DNA from: JADLGL01 sp050184415
GTDB taxonomy: Bacteria > Pseudomonadota > Alphaproteobacteria > Rhizobiales > Kaistiaceae
Direction: 5' to 3'
Assembly: GCA_050184415.1 (NCBI GenBank)
Contig: JBFXAJ010000015.1
Span: 19,496-83,495, forward strand
Length of the DNA stretch: 64,000 nucleotides
The notes below the pieces were generated by a model, which saw only the letters and a list, made by a program, of their open reading frames with translations, had not been told where the DNA came from and searched no databases. The number at the start of each line of letters is the position of its first letter. Position 1 is the stretch's first letter. Positions 1 through 8,261 of the stretch are shown piece by piece. The position numbers and the translations under genes were made by a program.

Positions 1-420
1 GAGGTCGACAAGCGGCTGACCAAGGCGGGCAACAAATCGGTGCATCTCCAGATGCACTACAACGCCATCATGGGCGTCCACCGCCGCTTCGCGCGGGTGC
101 TGCCCTTCCTCTACGGCCGCCGCTTCTTCAATTTCGTGCCGTACGACTTCGTGCTGTCGCTGGTGCCGCCGCACATGAATGGCGGCATCTTTGCGGAGCT
201 CCGGCTCAACAATGTCTATTGCGGCTCGCACACGCCGGGCGTGAATTGCTGCGTGTTCGTCGCCAGCGGCGACCGCGTGACGCTGAGCGTCTACGGGCCC
301 GACCGGCTCCTCGACCGCATGGGCGGCATCACCGCGCTCGTCGAGGCGCTCGACATCCCGGTCTTCTCCGCGCCGCCGGCCATCGCCGCCACGAGCGCCC
401 TCTCCTCCGGCGTCGCGTAG
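1..420 (+). CDS. C-terminal part of an unidentified protein (possible condensation/acyltransferase-like)
   Basis: An open frame enters from the left edge and stops at a TAG at 418-420, giving 139 residues. The middle part (LRLNNVYCGSHTPGVNC, then SGDRVTLSVYG) loosely resembles the C-terminal half of wax-ester-synthase/condensation-type acyltransferases, where a small hydrophobic segment precedes a predicted strand pair. No catalytic motif is in view because the N-terminal part lies outside the window, so the family is a guess. Its last 130 bp overlap the 3' end of the convergent alkB gene on the opposite strand. The residues after about VEALDIPVF are low complexity and may exist only because the stop codon lies inside alkB. 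Confidence 0.4.
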   Translation, partial: EVDKRLTKAGNKSVHLQMHYNAIMGVHRRFARVLPFLYGRRFFNFVPYDFVLSLVPPHMNGGIFAELRLNNVYCGSHTPGVNCCVFVASGDRVTLSVYGPDRLLDRMGGITALVEALDIPVFSAPPAIAATSALSSGVA

Positions 421-1466
421 TCGCGGTCCCAGATCACGAGGCGCTCGGCCATCTTCTTCCGGAACAGAGGCGGGAAGAGCGACATCGCGGCCATGATGAA
501 ATAGCCGTTCGGCAGCTGCGGCGCGTCGGTGCGCGCCTCGAGCTCCCAGTAATTCCGGTTCGGGCGGACATGATGGTCCGAATGCCGCGGCAGGTTGAAC
601 AGGAGCCAGTTGCTGATCCGGCGGCTCGAATTCCAGGCATGCCGTCCCTCGACGCGGGTCCCTTCGACCCGTACCAGCCCGTAATGCTCGATGTAGTTGG
701 TGATCTCGAGATAGAGCTTTCCGAACAGCGCCAGCACGATGAAGATCGCGACCCCGCGGACGCCGTCGGCGGCGGCGAACAGCACGATCCACAGCAGCGA
801 CATCAGCTGGCCGGTGATGAACCGGTTGTGGAAGCTCCACACGCGCTGGCCGCGCTTCTCGAGGAAGCGCTTCTCGATCAGCCAGGCGTTGCGGTTGCCC
901 TGGTAGAGCATGCGGACGAAGAACGTCCAGAACCCCATGCCGCGCGGCGCGGTGGCGGGATCCTTCGGCGTCGCCACGTTGATGTGATGGCCGTAGAGGT
1001 GCTCGAGCGCGAAGCCGGTGTCGAGCGAGAAGGAGAGGAGCCACCGCCCGGTCCACACCGCAAAGCGGTTGTTGCGGTGGATGAGCTCGTGGGCGACGTT
1101 GATGCCGGCGATGCCGTAGAAGACGCCGATGGCGAAGAGCGCCATCGCGAGCTGCCAGAACTCCGTCGCCCCGCGCGCCGCATTGATCGTCGGCCCGAGG
1201 AACGTCCAGTCGCTGAGATAATAGGCGAGAAGGACGGTGACGATCGCGAGCGTCGGGAGCTGGGCGTAGAGGATGGCCTTGAGGACGAAGGGCCGCTTCT
1301 CGTCGATCCGGGCCCAGTTGTCGCCGACGATCTCGTCCATCGGGATCGCGATGATCCACATCAGGACGAGCGTCGAGGCGAGCCAGTACTCGCCCAGGAA
1401 GAAGGTCACGGCAAAATAGGCGGTCAGGAACGGAAGGAGTAGATAATACAACGGACTAGCACCCAC
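291..1466 (-). CDS. alkB: Alkane 1-monooxygenase (AlkB)
   Basis: Integral-membrane non-haem di-iron hydroxylase that oxidises the terminal carbon of medium-chain n-alkanes with electrons from rubredoxin. All family histidine boxes are present: HELIH at residues 126-130, EHLYGHH at 155-161 followed by NVATPKDPATA, and NLPRHSDHH at 291-299. The signature NYIEHYG lies at about 257-263. Several hydrophobic segments occupy residues 7-40, 64-90, 105-125 and 220-255. The start is a GTG with a weak ribosome site. The 391-residue length is usual for the family, but about the last 25 residues are low complexity and run antisense into the neighbouring gene. No rubredoxin or rubredoxin reductase gene is in the window. 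Confidence 0.93.
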   Translation of the reverse strand: MGASPLYYLLLPFLTAYFAVTFFLGEYWLASTLVLMWIIAIPMDEIVGDNWARIDEKRPFVLKAILYAQLPTLAIVTVLLAYYLSDWTFLGPTINAARGATEFWQLAMALFAIGVFYGIAGINVAHELIHRNNRFAVWTGRWLLSFSLDTGFALEHLYGHHINVATPKDPATAPRGMGFWTFFVRMLYQGNRNAWLIEKRFLEKRGQRVWSFHNRFITGQLMSLLWIVLFAAADGVRGVAIFIVLALFGKLYLEITNYIEHYGLVRVEGTRVEGRHAWNSSRRISNWLLFNLPRHSDHHVRPNRNYWELEARTDAPQLPNGYFIMAAMSLFPPLFRKKMAERLVIWDRDYATPEERALVAAMAGGAEKTGMSSASTSAVMPPMRSRSRSGP

Positions 1467-1742
1467 TGACCAGGATCGCCCGGCCGCATCATAGTCCAGC
1501 CCCCATGGCGCCGCAAAGCCGCCCGACCGAAGGTTCGCACCCTGGTGTTCTTCCAGGATGGCAACGGCAGGCGGACCTCGGGTTCCACGTTCAGCGGGGG
1601 TTCATGCGGGACCCGTACTTTTGCCGCCTTGCCCGGATAGCGACTGCCCGTCGGTCTGGTCCCGGACGATCCGGAACCAATATCCATCCTGTCCCTTGAG
1701 ACGTGCCGGCGCCCCGATGCGCGACGGCGCAGGAGTCTTGTC

Positions 1743-2312
1743 ATGCGTCTTCTGACTGCCGCCTTCGTCGCCGTCGCCACCCTGTCGGCGCCGGTCATCG
1801 CCGCCGCCCAGACCCCGGTCACCAACCAGACCGAGGCCCAGGCCTTCCTCGCCCTCTACCAGGGAAGCTGGCGCGGCCGCGGCGAATCCCGCAACGGCTT
1901 CGACGAGGCGATGGAGAATGCGCAGTGCAACCTCGACGTCGTCTTCAACACGGCCGAGCTGACCCTCACCAATGACGGCCGCTGCGCGAGCACGCAGGGC
2001 GGCGTCGACGTCGACGGCACCCTGACCCTCAACCCCGACGGGACGCTGAGCGGCGGCTTCTTCAGCCGCTTCGAGCGCGCGACGCTCCTGTCGTCGAGCG
2101 GCCGCATCCTCACCAACCAGATCGTCGTCGAAGCGACCTACAGCGCCGAGATCCGCCGCCAGGTGCAGGAGCTCGTTGTCCGCGTCTCGATCGGCAAGCC
2201 CGGCCCGGCGCCGGACGGCACCCAGGCCTTCGGCATGATCGTGGAGGTCCGCGACCCCAGCACCGGCGAGTTCGTGAACTTCACCAACATGGTCTTCACG
2301 CCGCGCACCTAG
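1743..2312 (+). CDS. Secreted protein of unknown function
   Basis: 189 residues with a clear Sec signal peptide (MRLLTAAFVAVATLSAPVIA, cleavage likely after AAAQ). The mature part has few cysteines and alternating hydrophobic/polar stretches that suggest beta structure, for example DVDGTLTLNPDGTLSGGFF. It is not recognised as a member of a named family. The ATG is preceded by GGAG at a good distance. The 275 bp between it and the divergent alkB gene hold no gene and no promoter that can be called with confidence. Confidence 0.7.
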   Translation: MRLLTAAFVAVATLSAPVIAAAQTPVTNQTEAQAFLALYQGSWRGRGESRNGFDEAMENAQCNLDVVFNTAELTLTNDGRCASTQGGVDVDGTLTLNPDGTLSGGFFSRFERATLLSSSGRILTNQIVVEATYSAEIRRQVQELVVRVSIGKPGPAPDGTQAFGMIVEVRDPSTGEFVNFTNMVFTPRT

Positions 2313-2375
2313 CCCGGCCAACCGGCCTCCCCAACCCCGTCGCCGCCGCGCCCGATTTGACGCGCGCGGCGGCGC

Positions 2376-2406
2376 TTGCAATCGTGGGGACCTTCGGCGA
2401 TATAAG
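2376..2406 (+). promoter_or_regulatory. Probable promoter of tRNA-Gly
   Basis: A TATAAG hexamer (2401-2406) lies 35 bp before the tRNA, with TTGCAA (2376-2381) upstream as a possible -35. The 19-bp spacer is longer than the optimum, so the -35 assignment is uncertain; the -10 is the stronger half. Confidence 0.4.
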
Positions 2407-2440
2407 CGCCCTCCCGGGGGCAGCCGCGGGAACGGAGCGA

Positions 2441-2515
2441 GCGGGTGTAGCTCAGGGGTAGAGCACAACCTTGCCAAGGTTGGGGTCGAGGGTTCGAATC
2501 CCTTCGCCCGCTCCA
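2441..2515 (+). tRNA. tRNA-Gly (GCC anticodon)
   Basis: A full cloverleaf can be folded. The acceptor stem GCGGGTG pairs with CGCCCGC, including one G-U pair. The D arm carries AGCTCAGGGGTAGAGC, the anticodon arm is AACCTTGCCAAGGTT with anticodon GCC, and the T arm holds GGGTTCGAATCCC. The CCA end is encoded at 2513-2515 after the discriminator T. It decodes GGC/GGU, the glycine codons expected to dominate in this GC-rich genome. Confidence 0.97.
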
Positions 2516-2713
2516 GTCTTTCCGCATCGACTTGCCACAGCCGCGCCAGGCCGACGGATGATCCGGTGCCGATTCCGGCACCCGACAAGACGCCCGTCCG
2601 ACCCCCTGGCCTCCGCCGCCCCAATCTGCGTCGCTTGATCGTTGCGTGCCCTTGAGGCATCGACTCCCGTTGACCATTCAACGATGCTCCCATGACCTTG
2701 GGGGACAGAGTCC

Positions 2714-3094
2714 ATGCTGATGGGCAGGTGGGCAGCGCGCGCCGTCTCGACTGTTGGGGTTCTCGTGTCGTTTGTGGCGTCCCCGCTTGCGCTTGCTCAA
2801 CCGGGCGGGGCCATGTTTACCGGCTATGATCTCCAGGCCGAGTGTCGGGTCGCCGACCCGATCGTCTGCCGAACCTATATCCTCGGGATCGTGCATGGCG
2901 TGATGGCGGGCCTGTCGCTTCGCCACCAGCGGTTCGCCGACATCGGCGTCTGCTTCACGGAGGAAACTACCTCGGGCGACATAAACGCCGTCGTCATCGG
3001 CTACATGGAGGCCAATCCGAAGGTCCTCTCGCGCGTCGCCACTACTGTGGTCCTCGTCGCGCTGATCGAGGCGTTCCCCTGCCCCGTCGCCTAG
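2714..3094 (+). CDS. Secreted Rap1a/Tai-like protein
   Basis: 126 residues: a Sec signal peptide (hydrophobic core VSTVGVLVSFVASPLALA) followed by a compact all-alpha domain. Its pattern matches the Rap1a/Tai immunity-protein family: GYDLQAEC near the start, CRTYILGIVHG, a mid cysteine in VCFTEE, then VVIGYMEANPKVL and a terminal ALIEAFPC. The four cysteines (AEC, VCR, VCF, FPC) could make two disulfides. In Serratia the family neutralises type VI amidase effectors in the periplasm, but most homologues are orphans of unknown role, and no type VI or effector gene is seen here. A G-rich stretch (GGGGGAC) precedes the ATG. Confidence 0.72.
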   Translation: MLMGRWAARAVSTVGVLVSFVASPLALAQPGGAMFTGYDLQAECRVADPIVCRTYILGIVHGVMAGLSLRHQRFADIGVCFTEETTSGDINAVVIGYMEANPKVLSRVATTVVLVALIEAFPCPVA

Positions 3095-3305
3095 GCCCGG
3101 GCCGGGGGTTCCGACATCTGCCGACCGATCGAGGTCGCTCATTGGTCCGCAGCGGAGGCCGTACGGGAGGGTACGAACGCACCGCCCGGTGTTGCCGTCA
3201 GCCCACACCCCGCGCCGATATCGCAAATCGCTTCCGAGACTTGTGATCCTTTTGGCCAGACGCGCGTTGGGCTGCCGGTTGGGGGCGGTATCAATGGAGT
3301 TTGCA

Positions 3306-4046
3306 ATGGCCTCTCGGACCACTCTTCTCGCCGGCGCAGCAGGATCGGCCCTGCTCCTGGCCGCGTCCTCGGCGTTCGCTGCCGACGTCATCGCCGTGCC
3401 CCCGCCGCCGCTGACGCCGCCGCCGGCTCTCGCCGCGCCGATCCCGGGCTCGCTGTTCTCCGGCCCGTATATCGGCGCGATCTTCGGCGTCGGCACCGGC
3501 CAGGCCGCCTGGGACAACACCCCCTACGGACCGTGGGAAACCACCGAGCATCGGCTGAGCGGCATCCTTGCCGGCGTCGAGGCCGGCTTCCGGTTCCAGC
3601 CGGGCGGCGGTCCGCTCGTGGTCGGCATCGAAGGCGACTGGGCGTGGACCAACATCGATGGGGCCGACGATTGCGGCCCGCTCGACGCCTACACCTGCAC
3701 GACCAACCTCAACTGGCTCGCCACCCTGACCGGCCAGGTCGGCATCGCCCCGGGCGGCGGCAACCTCCTCCTCTATGGCGAAGCGGGCTTTGCCTGGGCC
3801 AATCAGGACTTCACCGTCGAGGGTGACGGGGTTGCGCTCACCGGCGACCGCCGGAACAGCGGCTGGCTCGTCGGCGGCGGCGCGGTGTTGGCGATGGACA
3901 ACGGCCTCTACCTCAAGGCCGAGTACAACTACATCAATTTCGGTACCGAGACCGCGATCGGGATGACCGGTGACGGCGGAGCGGCCGAATTCGATCTCAC
4001 CCAGCACGCGCACGTCTTCAAGGTCGGCGTCGGGCTGCAGTTCTAG
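3306..4046 (+). CDS. Outer-membrane beta-barrel protein, Omp25/Omp31-like
   Basis: 246 residues with a signal peptide (LLAGAAGSALLLAASSAFAA), a proline-rich linker (VPPPPLTPPPA) and a small beta-barrel domain. The barrel opens with FSGPYIGAIFGVGTG, has repeated alternating strands (LVVGIEGDWAWTNI, LYLKAEYNYINFG) and ends FKVGVGLQF, with the C-terminal aromatic used for outer-membrane insertion. This is the common surface protein family of Rhizobiales. The ATG at 3306 is chosen because GGAG lies 6 bp before it; an in-frame ATG at 3294 would add four residues. Two hairpins lie downstream. Confidence 0.88.
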   Translation: MASRTTLLAGAAGSALLLAASSAFAADVIAVPPPPLTPPPALAAPIPGSLFSGPYIGAIFGVGTGQAAWDNTPYGPWETTEHRLSGILAGVEAGFRFQPGGGPLVVGIEGDWAWTNIDGADDCGPLDAYTCTTNLNWLATLTGQVGIAPGGGNLLLYGEAGFAWANQDFTVEGDGVALTGDRRNSGWLVGGGAVLAMDNGLYLKAEYNYINFGTETAIGMTGDGGAAEFDLTQHAHVFKVGVGLQF

Positions 4047-4073
4047 TCGAAGTCGGATGTTTCCGACTTCGAC
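4046..4073 (+). terminator. Stem-loop directly after the porin gene
   Basis: A perfect 11-bp inverted repeat (GTCGAAGTCGG / CCGACTTCGAC) with a 6-nt loop begins at the stop codon. No T-run follows, so it may be a 3' stabilising or Rho-assisted structure rather than a classical intrinsic terminator. Confidence 0.5.
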
Positions 4074-4104
4074 CAGTTGAGGCCCTCCCTGGGCGAAGCA
4101 ATCG

Positions 4105-4131
4105 GGACCGGAGGCCGCGCGCCTCCGGTCC
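4105..4131 (+). terminator. Second stem-loop after the porin gene
   Basis: A perfect 11-bp inverted repeat (GGACCGGAGGC / GCCTCCGGTCC) with a 5-nt loop lies 31 bp after the first hairpin. It also lacks a T-run. Two strong hairpins in tandem behind a porin gene fit termination or mRNA stabilisation. Confidence 0.45.
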
Positions 4132-4153
4132 GGCGCGCTCGATCACCGCCACG

Positions 4154-4169
4154 GTAAGGTTCCGTTAAC
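4154..4169 (+). promoter_or_regulatory. CtrA-box-like site upstream of the small HTH gene
   Basis: GTAA, seven bases, then TTAAC. This matches the alphaproteobacterial CtrA recognition pattern TTAA-N7-TTAAC except for one base in the first half. It lies 50 bp before the start of the HTH gene. Confidence 0.4.
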
Positions 4170-4218
4170 CAATCCGCGTCTCAATTCCCGTGGGCGGGCT
4201 CCACGGAGTTGACGGACA

Positions 4219-4542
4219 ATGCTGACCCTTGGCGAAGCATCGAAGCAATCCACGCTGAGCAAGACGGCACTGAGGAGGGCGATCGCATCGGGTCACCTCC
4301 GGGCGACGCGGATCGACGGCTGGATCTATCAGATCCGCGAGGACGACCTCGATCGCTACGCGTCGCGGCTGCAGGTGCGGACCCTCGCCCGCGAGCTCGG
4401 CCGCTCCGAAGACCGGCTGCCTTTCGCCCATCTCGATGAGTTTCCGGCAGCGCGGCCGTCCCTCTGGCGGCGAACGCTCGACGCCATCCACCGGCGCATC
4501 CAGTCGCTCCGGCCGGCCCGCGGCCTCGCGACGCCGAGCTAG
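4219..4542 (+). CDS. Small helix-turn-helix (excisionase/MerR-like) protein
   Basis: 107 residues. The N-terminal half (MLTLGEASKQSTLSKTAL, then a basic wing TRIDGWIYQIREDDLDRYA) is the winged-helix layout of excisionase-type DNA-binding domains, in which the protein chooses a 'level' from an ordered residue pattern. The C-terminal half is basic and uncharacterised. No integrase is near, so it is more likely a chromosomal regulator than a phage excisionase. Its stop overlaps the stop of the convergent DUF763 gene in a shared CTAG. A CtrA-like site lies upstream. Confidence 0.7.
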   Translation: MLTLGEASKQSTLSKTALRRAIASGHLRATRIDGWIYQIREDDLDRYASRLQVRTLARELGRSEDRLPFAHLDEFPAARPSLWRRTLDAIHRRIQSLRPARGLATPS

Positions 4543-5798
4543 GCGGATTCCGGCGCGCGTCGCCTGACCTCCGCTTCCCAGCCGAACACGCTTCGCCCGC
4601 CATAGTCAGGCGAACGCCGGCGCTCCTCGGCGACGAACGCATCAAGGCTCGGCCCCGTCGCGCTCCGCTCCAGCCGGCGCGACTGCACGTCGAGCCGGCG
4701 GATGGCGTCGAGGCGCTCGTCATTGCCGAGCCTTGCCGCCGATAGTGCGGCTTTCAGCACCGAAATCGTCCGGTCGAGCACCAGCGTCGGCACTGCGAAG
4801 GGCTGGCGGTCCTTGCCGCCATGGGCGAGCGAGAAGCGGCCGGGATCGTCGAACCGGCAGGGCGCACCGTGGATCACCTCCGCAACGAGCGCCAGAGACC
4901 GGACCGTGCGCGCGCCTACCCCAGGCACCAGCAGCAGCTCCGCAAAGTCGCCGGGGCCGGCGTCGGCCGCGGCGGCAAGCGCACCATGAAGCCGGCGCAG
5001 GATCACGTCCTTCGGCCGCACGTCGTGATGAGCGGGCATCACGAGGTGCGGCAAGAGCGGCTGGTCGTCCGGAACAGCCGGTCGCTTCGGCGCTTCGAGC
5101 GCCGCAATTTCGGTGGCGATGCCGTCCGGCCCGAGATCGCGAAGAAGGTCGAGCTGCCGCTCCCGCGACGCCGTCGCACGGCGGTCGGTCAGGTTGACGA
5201 TCGTCCCCTGGTTCTGCCCGTCGATCGCCGCATGCGGCGCGTCCACGAAACTTTTTAGGTCCTCCGAAAGCCAATGATAGCGACGGGCGATCCTGCCGCC
5301 GCCGTTCATGCCCTGCTGGATGACGGTCCACTTGCCGTCATCGGCGACGACGAAGCCGTGGAGGTAGAGGTCGAACCCGTCCTGGACGGCCGCGCTGTCG
5401 ACCTTGGCGACGAGCCGGCTCGCGCGGGCGAGCGCCGCCCCGTCGAAGCCGACGCGGTCGCCGATCGCCACCAGCTCGTTCGGCGTCTGTCGCGAATGAC
5501 TGCCGCGGCCGCCGCAGACATGGAGGCCGAGATCGCTCGCGAGCGGCGCGAGGCCCCGCTTGAGGGCGCCGATGACGCTGGTGGTGATGCCGGACGAATG
5601 CCAGTCCATGCCCATCACGGCGCCGAACGACTGGAACCAGAACGGGTGGGCGAGGCGGCGGAGGAAGTCGTCGCGGCCATAATGGTGGACGATCGCCTCC
5701 GCGATCACGGCGCCGAGGCGCGTCATCCGCTGGCCGAGCCAGGCCGGGACGCGGCCGTGATGGAGAGGCAGGTCGGCGCTGCCCGCGCGGGTGGCCAA
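4539..5798 (-). CDS. DUF763 domain protein
   Basis: 419 residues. Strongly conserved DUF763 blocks are visible: ADLPLHHGRVPAWLGQRM near the start, HPFWFQSFGAVMGMDWHSSG, the glycine-rich CGGRGSHSRQTP, and YHWLSEDLKSFVDAPH. Later, ELLLVPGVGARTVRSL looks like a helix-hairpin-helix, which suggests nucleic-acid contact. The biochemical activity of the family is not established. The TTG at 5798 is chosen as start because GGAGG lies just before it and the following residues are the conserved N-terminus; longer versions would run into the neighbouring gene. The gene converges on the HTH gene with a 4-bp CTAG overlap. Confidence 0.82.
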   Translation of the reverse strand: MATRAGSADLPLHHGRVPAWLGQRMTRLGAVIAEAIVHHYGRDDFLRRLAHPFWFQSFGAVMGMDWHSSGITTSVIGALKRGLAPLASDLGLHVCGGRGSHSRQTPNELVAIGDRVGFDGAALARASRLVAKVDSAAVQDGFDLYLHGFVVADDGKWTVIQQGMNGGGRIARRYHWLSEDLKSFVDAPHAAIDGQNQGTIVNLTDRRATASRERQLDLLRDLGPDGIATEIAALEAPKRPAVPDDQPLLPHLVMPAHHDVRPKDVILRRLHGALAAAADAGPGDFAELLLVPGVGARTVRSLALVAEVIHGAPCRFDDPGRFSLAHGGKDRQPFAVPTLVLDRTISVLKAALSAARLGNDERLDAIRRLDVQSRRLERSATGPSLDAFVAEERRRSPDYGGRSVFGWEAEVRRRAPESA

Positions 5799-5859
5799 GG
5801 TCGCCTCCGAACAAAGAGGGAACGCGTGTTGTAGCACGACCAGCGCCGCGCGAAACCCC

Positions 5860-6450
5860 CTAAAGCCGCTCGGGCGGCGGCGCCGTCGGCGGTGGCGTCT
5901 CGCCGGGACGATCGGCCGTCCGCTGCCAGATCCCGACGTCGCGCCACGCGCCGTGCTTGTGGCCGACCTCGCGCAGCACGCCCACGGAGCGGAACCCGAA
6001 CGCCTCATGCAGCGCGACGCTTCCCGGATTGGGCAGCGCGATCAGGCCGAGCTGGGCGTGGAAGCCGAGGCGGTCGAGGAGCGGGATCAGCACGCCGTAG
6101 AGCGCACGGCCGATCCCGCGGCGCCGCGCGGCGGCATCGACATAGACCGTGACCTGCGCCGACCAGTCATAGGCGGCGCGGGTATTCCAGACCCCCGCAT
6201 AGGCGACGCCGAGCACGGCCCCCTTCGCGTCGCTCGCGACGAGCCAAGGATAGCGGCCGCGGCTGGCACGCCAGTCGGCAACCCACTCATCCGCCGTCTG
6301 CGCGGCCGTCCGGAAATTGTATGCGGTCGTCGTGATGTAGTGGTTGATGATCGACGCCACGGACGCCATGTCGCCGGCCTCCGCAACCCGCACGACGAAT
6401 TCGTCCGCGGCGCTCGTTTTCGCTTCCGGCTCGGGCACGTCCTTTACCAA
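5860..6450 (-). CDS. GNAT N-acetyltransferase, phosphinothricin-acetyltransferase-like
   Basis: Acetyl-CoA-dependent acetyltransferase. The PAT/Bar subfamily pattern is clear: SIINHYITTTAYNF in the first helix, the V-box VTVYVDAAARRRGIGRALYG with the R-R-x-G-I-G pyrophosphate loop, and the tail NPGSVALHEAFGFRSVGVL with VGHKHGAWRDVGIWQR. Substrates in this subfamily include phosphinothricin, methionine sulfoximine and other small amines; the real one is unknown here. The start is uncertain: a TTG at 6450 is used, but a GTG at 6438 and a farther ATG at 6603 are possible, and none has a good ribosome site. A proline-rich tail ends the protein. Confidence 0.83.
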   Translation of the reverse strand: MVKDVPEPEAKTSAADEFVVRVAEAGDMASVASIINHYITTTAYNFRTAAQTADEWVADWRASRGRYPWLVASDAKGAVLGVAYAGVWNTRAAYDWSAQVTVYVDAAARRRGIGRALYGVLIPLLDRLGFHAQLGLIALPNPGSVALHEAFGFRSVGVLREVGHKHGAWRDVGIWQRTADRPGETPPPTAPPPERL

Positions 6451-6782
6451 CGCAGTTGGCGTCAATCGCGAGCATCGCCGAATGCATCGCGCAAGGCCAG
6501 CGCGACGCCCTATGCGCGCGTAGTTGATGGACCTACACTCATAGGTCTCTCCGCGACGGGAAAAGAAGTTTCCCGATCGTATAATTCCTCGACTCGGCCG
6601 CAATCTTGGCCAAGAGTTGTCGCAATTCGTCCCCTTGATGCCGGTCCAGCGGCTGGGGGAAATTCGGCAGTCAAATACCTGACGTGCCTAGCGTTCGCGG
6701 ATTCGAGGGCGGCAAAAAAGTTGAATTGGGAACCAGTCATAAGGCCGGCTGATCTTGCGCCGGCCATTGACCTCAATCGACC
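6451..6782. other. Intergenic region between the acetyltransferase and SH3-domain genes
   Basis: No gene is supported in these 332 bp. Visible elements are a GGGAAA/TTTCCC dyad at 6558-6574 next to a TATAAT hexamer (6580-6585) that lacks a convincing -35, and a GGCCGGC/GCCGGCC dyad at 6743-6765 just before the downstream gene. These may be promoter or operator parts, but nothing more can be said. Confidence 0.4.
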
Positions 6783-8147
6783 ATGGCCTCGTCTCCCGAA
6801 AAGGAAGACCAAGCCATGCCTCTGGTACCTCTGAAACGACTTGCATCCGAACTTGACGAGGACGGACCCGCACCGCGGAGACGCCCTGTCCTGGTTGCAC
6901 GAAGCCGTCCCGCGGGCGGTACCGAGGCAACGCCGGCCGAGGCCCATGCGCAATGGGAGAATCTCGCGACCGATTTCCCGGACCTGATCAAGGCCGAAGT
7001 CGACCTCGTCGAGGAACTCGAGAACATTCTTCGCGGCGACATCGACGCCACCGATGCTGATCTCATGCGCCGTCCGGACCCGTGTGACGACGAGCCGGGC
7101 GTCGACACCCCAACCGCGCTCGATACGTTCCTTGCCGACCCGTGGGACGACGAACCGGCCCAAGCTGCGGCTATGACCGACCCGACGGCGATGCGCCTTG
7201 GCACGTGGGACAACGCCGAGGCGATGAGCGGGGTTCCCGCGTCGGCCGACGATGAGCAGCAGCGCTTCTGGCGCGCGGCGCGCGAAGGCACCACGGCCGG
7301 GAGGATCCGAGATCGGCGCCGCCGGTCGGTGCGCTCCGACGTCGTCGTCATTTCCGGACTCGTCCTCCTCATCGCAGGCGTCGGTGCCTACTCCGCGTTC
7401 CGCGACTGGACGCCGAACGATGCCACCGCCGCGGCCACCCCGCTCGTGCAGGCGGACGCGGTGACGGCGGCCGATGCGACCGCATTGGCCGGGGCGGAAG
7501 GTGCGGTCGCCGCACCGGCGCCGACCGAAACCGTCGCCCCCGCCGCCGAGGCCCCCGCGACCCCGGCACCGGCAGTTGAGGCCGCGGCGCCGGCCCCCGC
7601 GGTCGTCGACCCGTTTGCGGCGGAGCCGCGGACCGTCGCCGTCGTTCCGATCCCGGCCGACAATATCCCGCCAACGGCTCCGGCCGAGCCCGCGACGCCC
7701 GCGGCCGATGCGCTCAGACCGGCGACGCCGCCGCCGGCCGCAGCGGCCGACCGCGTCGACACCACGCCCCAGCCGATCGACCTCCTGACCCAGACCCCGC
7801 TGGCCGAGGCCCCGGCAACGCCGCCCGAGCCCGCTCCGGCACCGGCGGAGCCGGCTGCAGCCGCACCGGCTCGCGAGCCTGTTGCGGCGGCGCCAGCTCC
7901 TGCCCCGGCACCGACCCCAGCTCCGGCGCCAGTCCAGGCGGCCGCCGCTCCGCCGACCGGCGGGACGGTCGCGGTCGCCAACACCTGGGTCAACATGCGG
8001 GCCGGCGCGAGCAGCGGGAGCCCCGTCGTTCGCGTGGTCAGCCCGGGCACGGCCGTGACCGTCGTCTCCTGCGACGGCTGGTGTGAGGTCGTCGTGGACG
8101 GCGCCACCGGCTGGATTTACCAGGACTTCCTTCGCGGCAACCGCTAG
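6783..8147 (+). CDS. Single-pass membrane protein with C-terminal SH3 domain
   Basis: 454 residues in four parts: an acidic cytoplasmic region (1-170) with the repeated phrases RRPDPCDDEPGVDT and LADPWDDEPAQA; one membrane helix (VVVISGLVLLIAGVGAYSAF, about 188-207); a long alanine/proline-rich spacer (about 215-395); and a bacterial SH3b domain (VANTWVNMRAGASSGSPVV to GATGWIYQDFL). Periplasmic SH3b domains usually bind cell-wall peptides, and the spacer could let the domain reach the peptidoglycan. The start could also be the ATG at 6816. A secreted protease gene follows 114 bp later with a hairpin between them. Confidence 0.75.
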   Translation: MASSPEKEDQAMPLVPLKRLASELDEDGPAPRRRPVLVARSRPAGGTEATPAEAHAQWENLATDFPDLIKAEVDLVEELENILRGDIDATDADLMRRPDPCDDEPGVDTPTALDTFLADPWDDEPAQAAAMTDPTAMRLGTWDNAEAMSGVPASADDEQQRFWRAAREGTTAGRIRDRRRRSVRSDVVVISGLVLLIAGVGAYSAFRDWTPNDATAAATPLVQADAVTAADATALAGAEGAVAAPAPTETVAPAAEAPATPAPAVEAAAPAPAVVDPFAAEPRTVAVVPIPADNIPPTAPAEPATPAADALRPATPPPAAAADRVDTTPQPIDLLTQTPLAEAPATPPEPAPAPAEPAAAAPAREPVAAAPAPAPAPTPAPAPVQAAAAPPTGGTVAVANTWVNMRAGASSGSPVVRVVSPGTAVTVVSCDGWCEVVVDGATGWIYQDFLRGNR

Positions 8148-8189
8148 GACCACGCCGCGCGCCCCAAGGGGCGCCGCGCGAGGTGCATC

Positions 8190-8245
8190 AGCCCTTCGCT
8201 TGACCACCGGCCGACCGGCCGCCAAGGTCGAGCGGAGGGCTTTTT
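8190..8245 (+). terminator. Probable intrinsic terminator after the SH3-domain gene
   Basis: AGCCCT (8190-8195) pairs with AGGGCT (8236-8241), with an inner GACC/GGTC pairing. The stem runs into TTTTT. The long interior lowers certainty. Confidence 0.45.
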
Positions 8246-8261
8246 CGTTCGAGGCAGTGCA

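Noticed and set aside
219..1442. Long open frame on the plus strand opposite alkB, and many similar long frames opposite other genes
   Set aside because: They lie antisense to genes with clear motifs, have Arg/Pro/His-rich shadow composition and no recognisable domains. GC-rich DNA produces such frames freely.
4219..4542. HTH gene as a sign of a prophage or integrative element
   Set aside because: No integrase, attachment repeats or phage genes are nearby, and the tRNA-Gly at 2441 shows no duplicated 3' end within the window.
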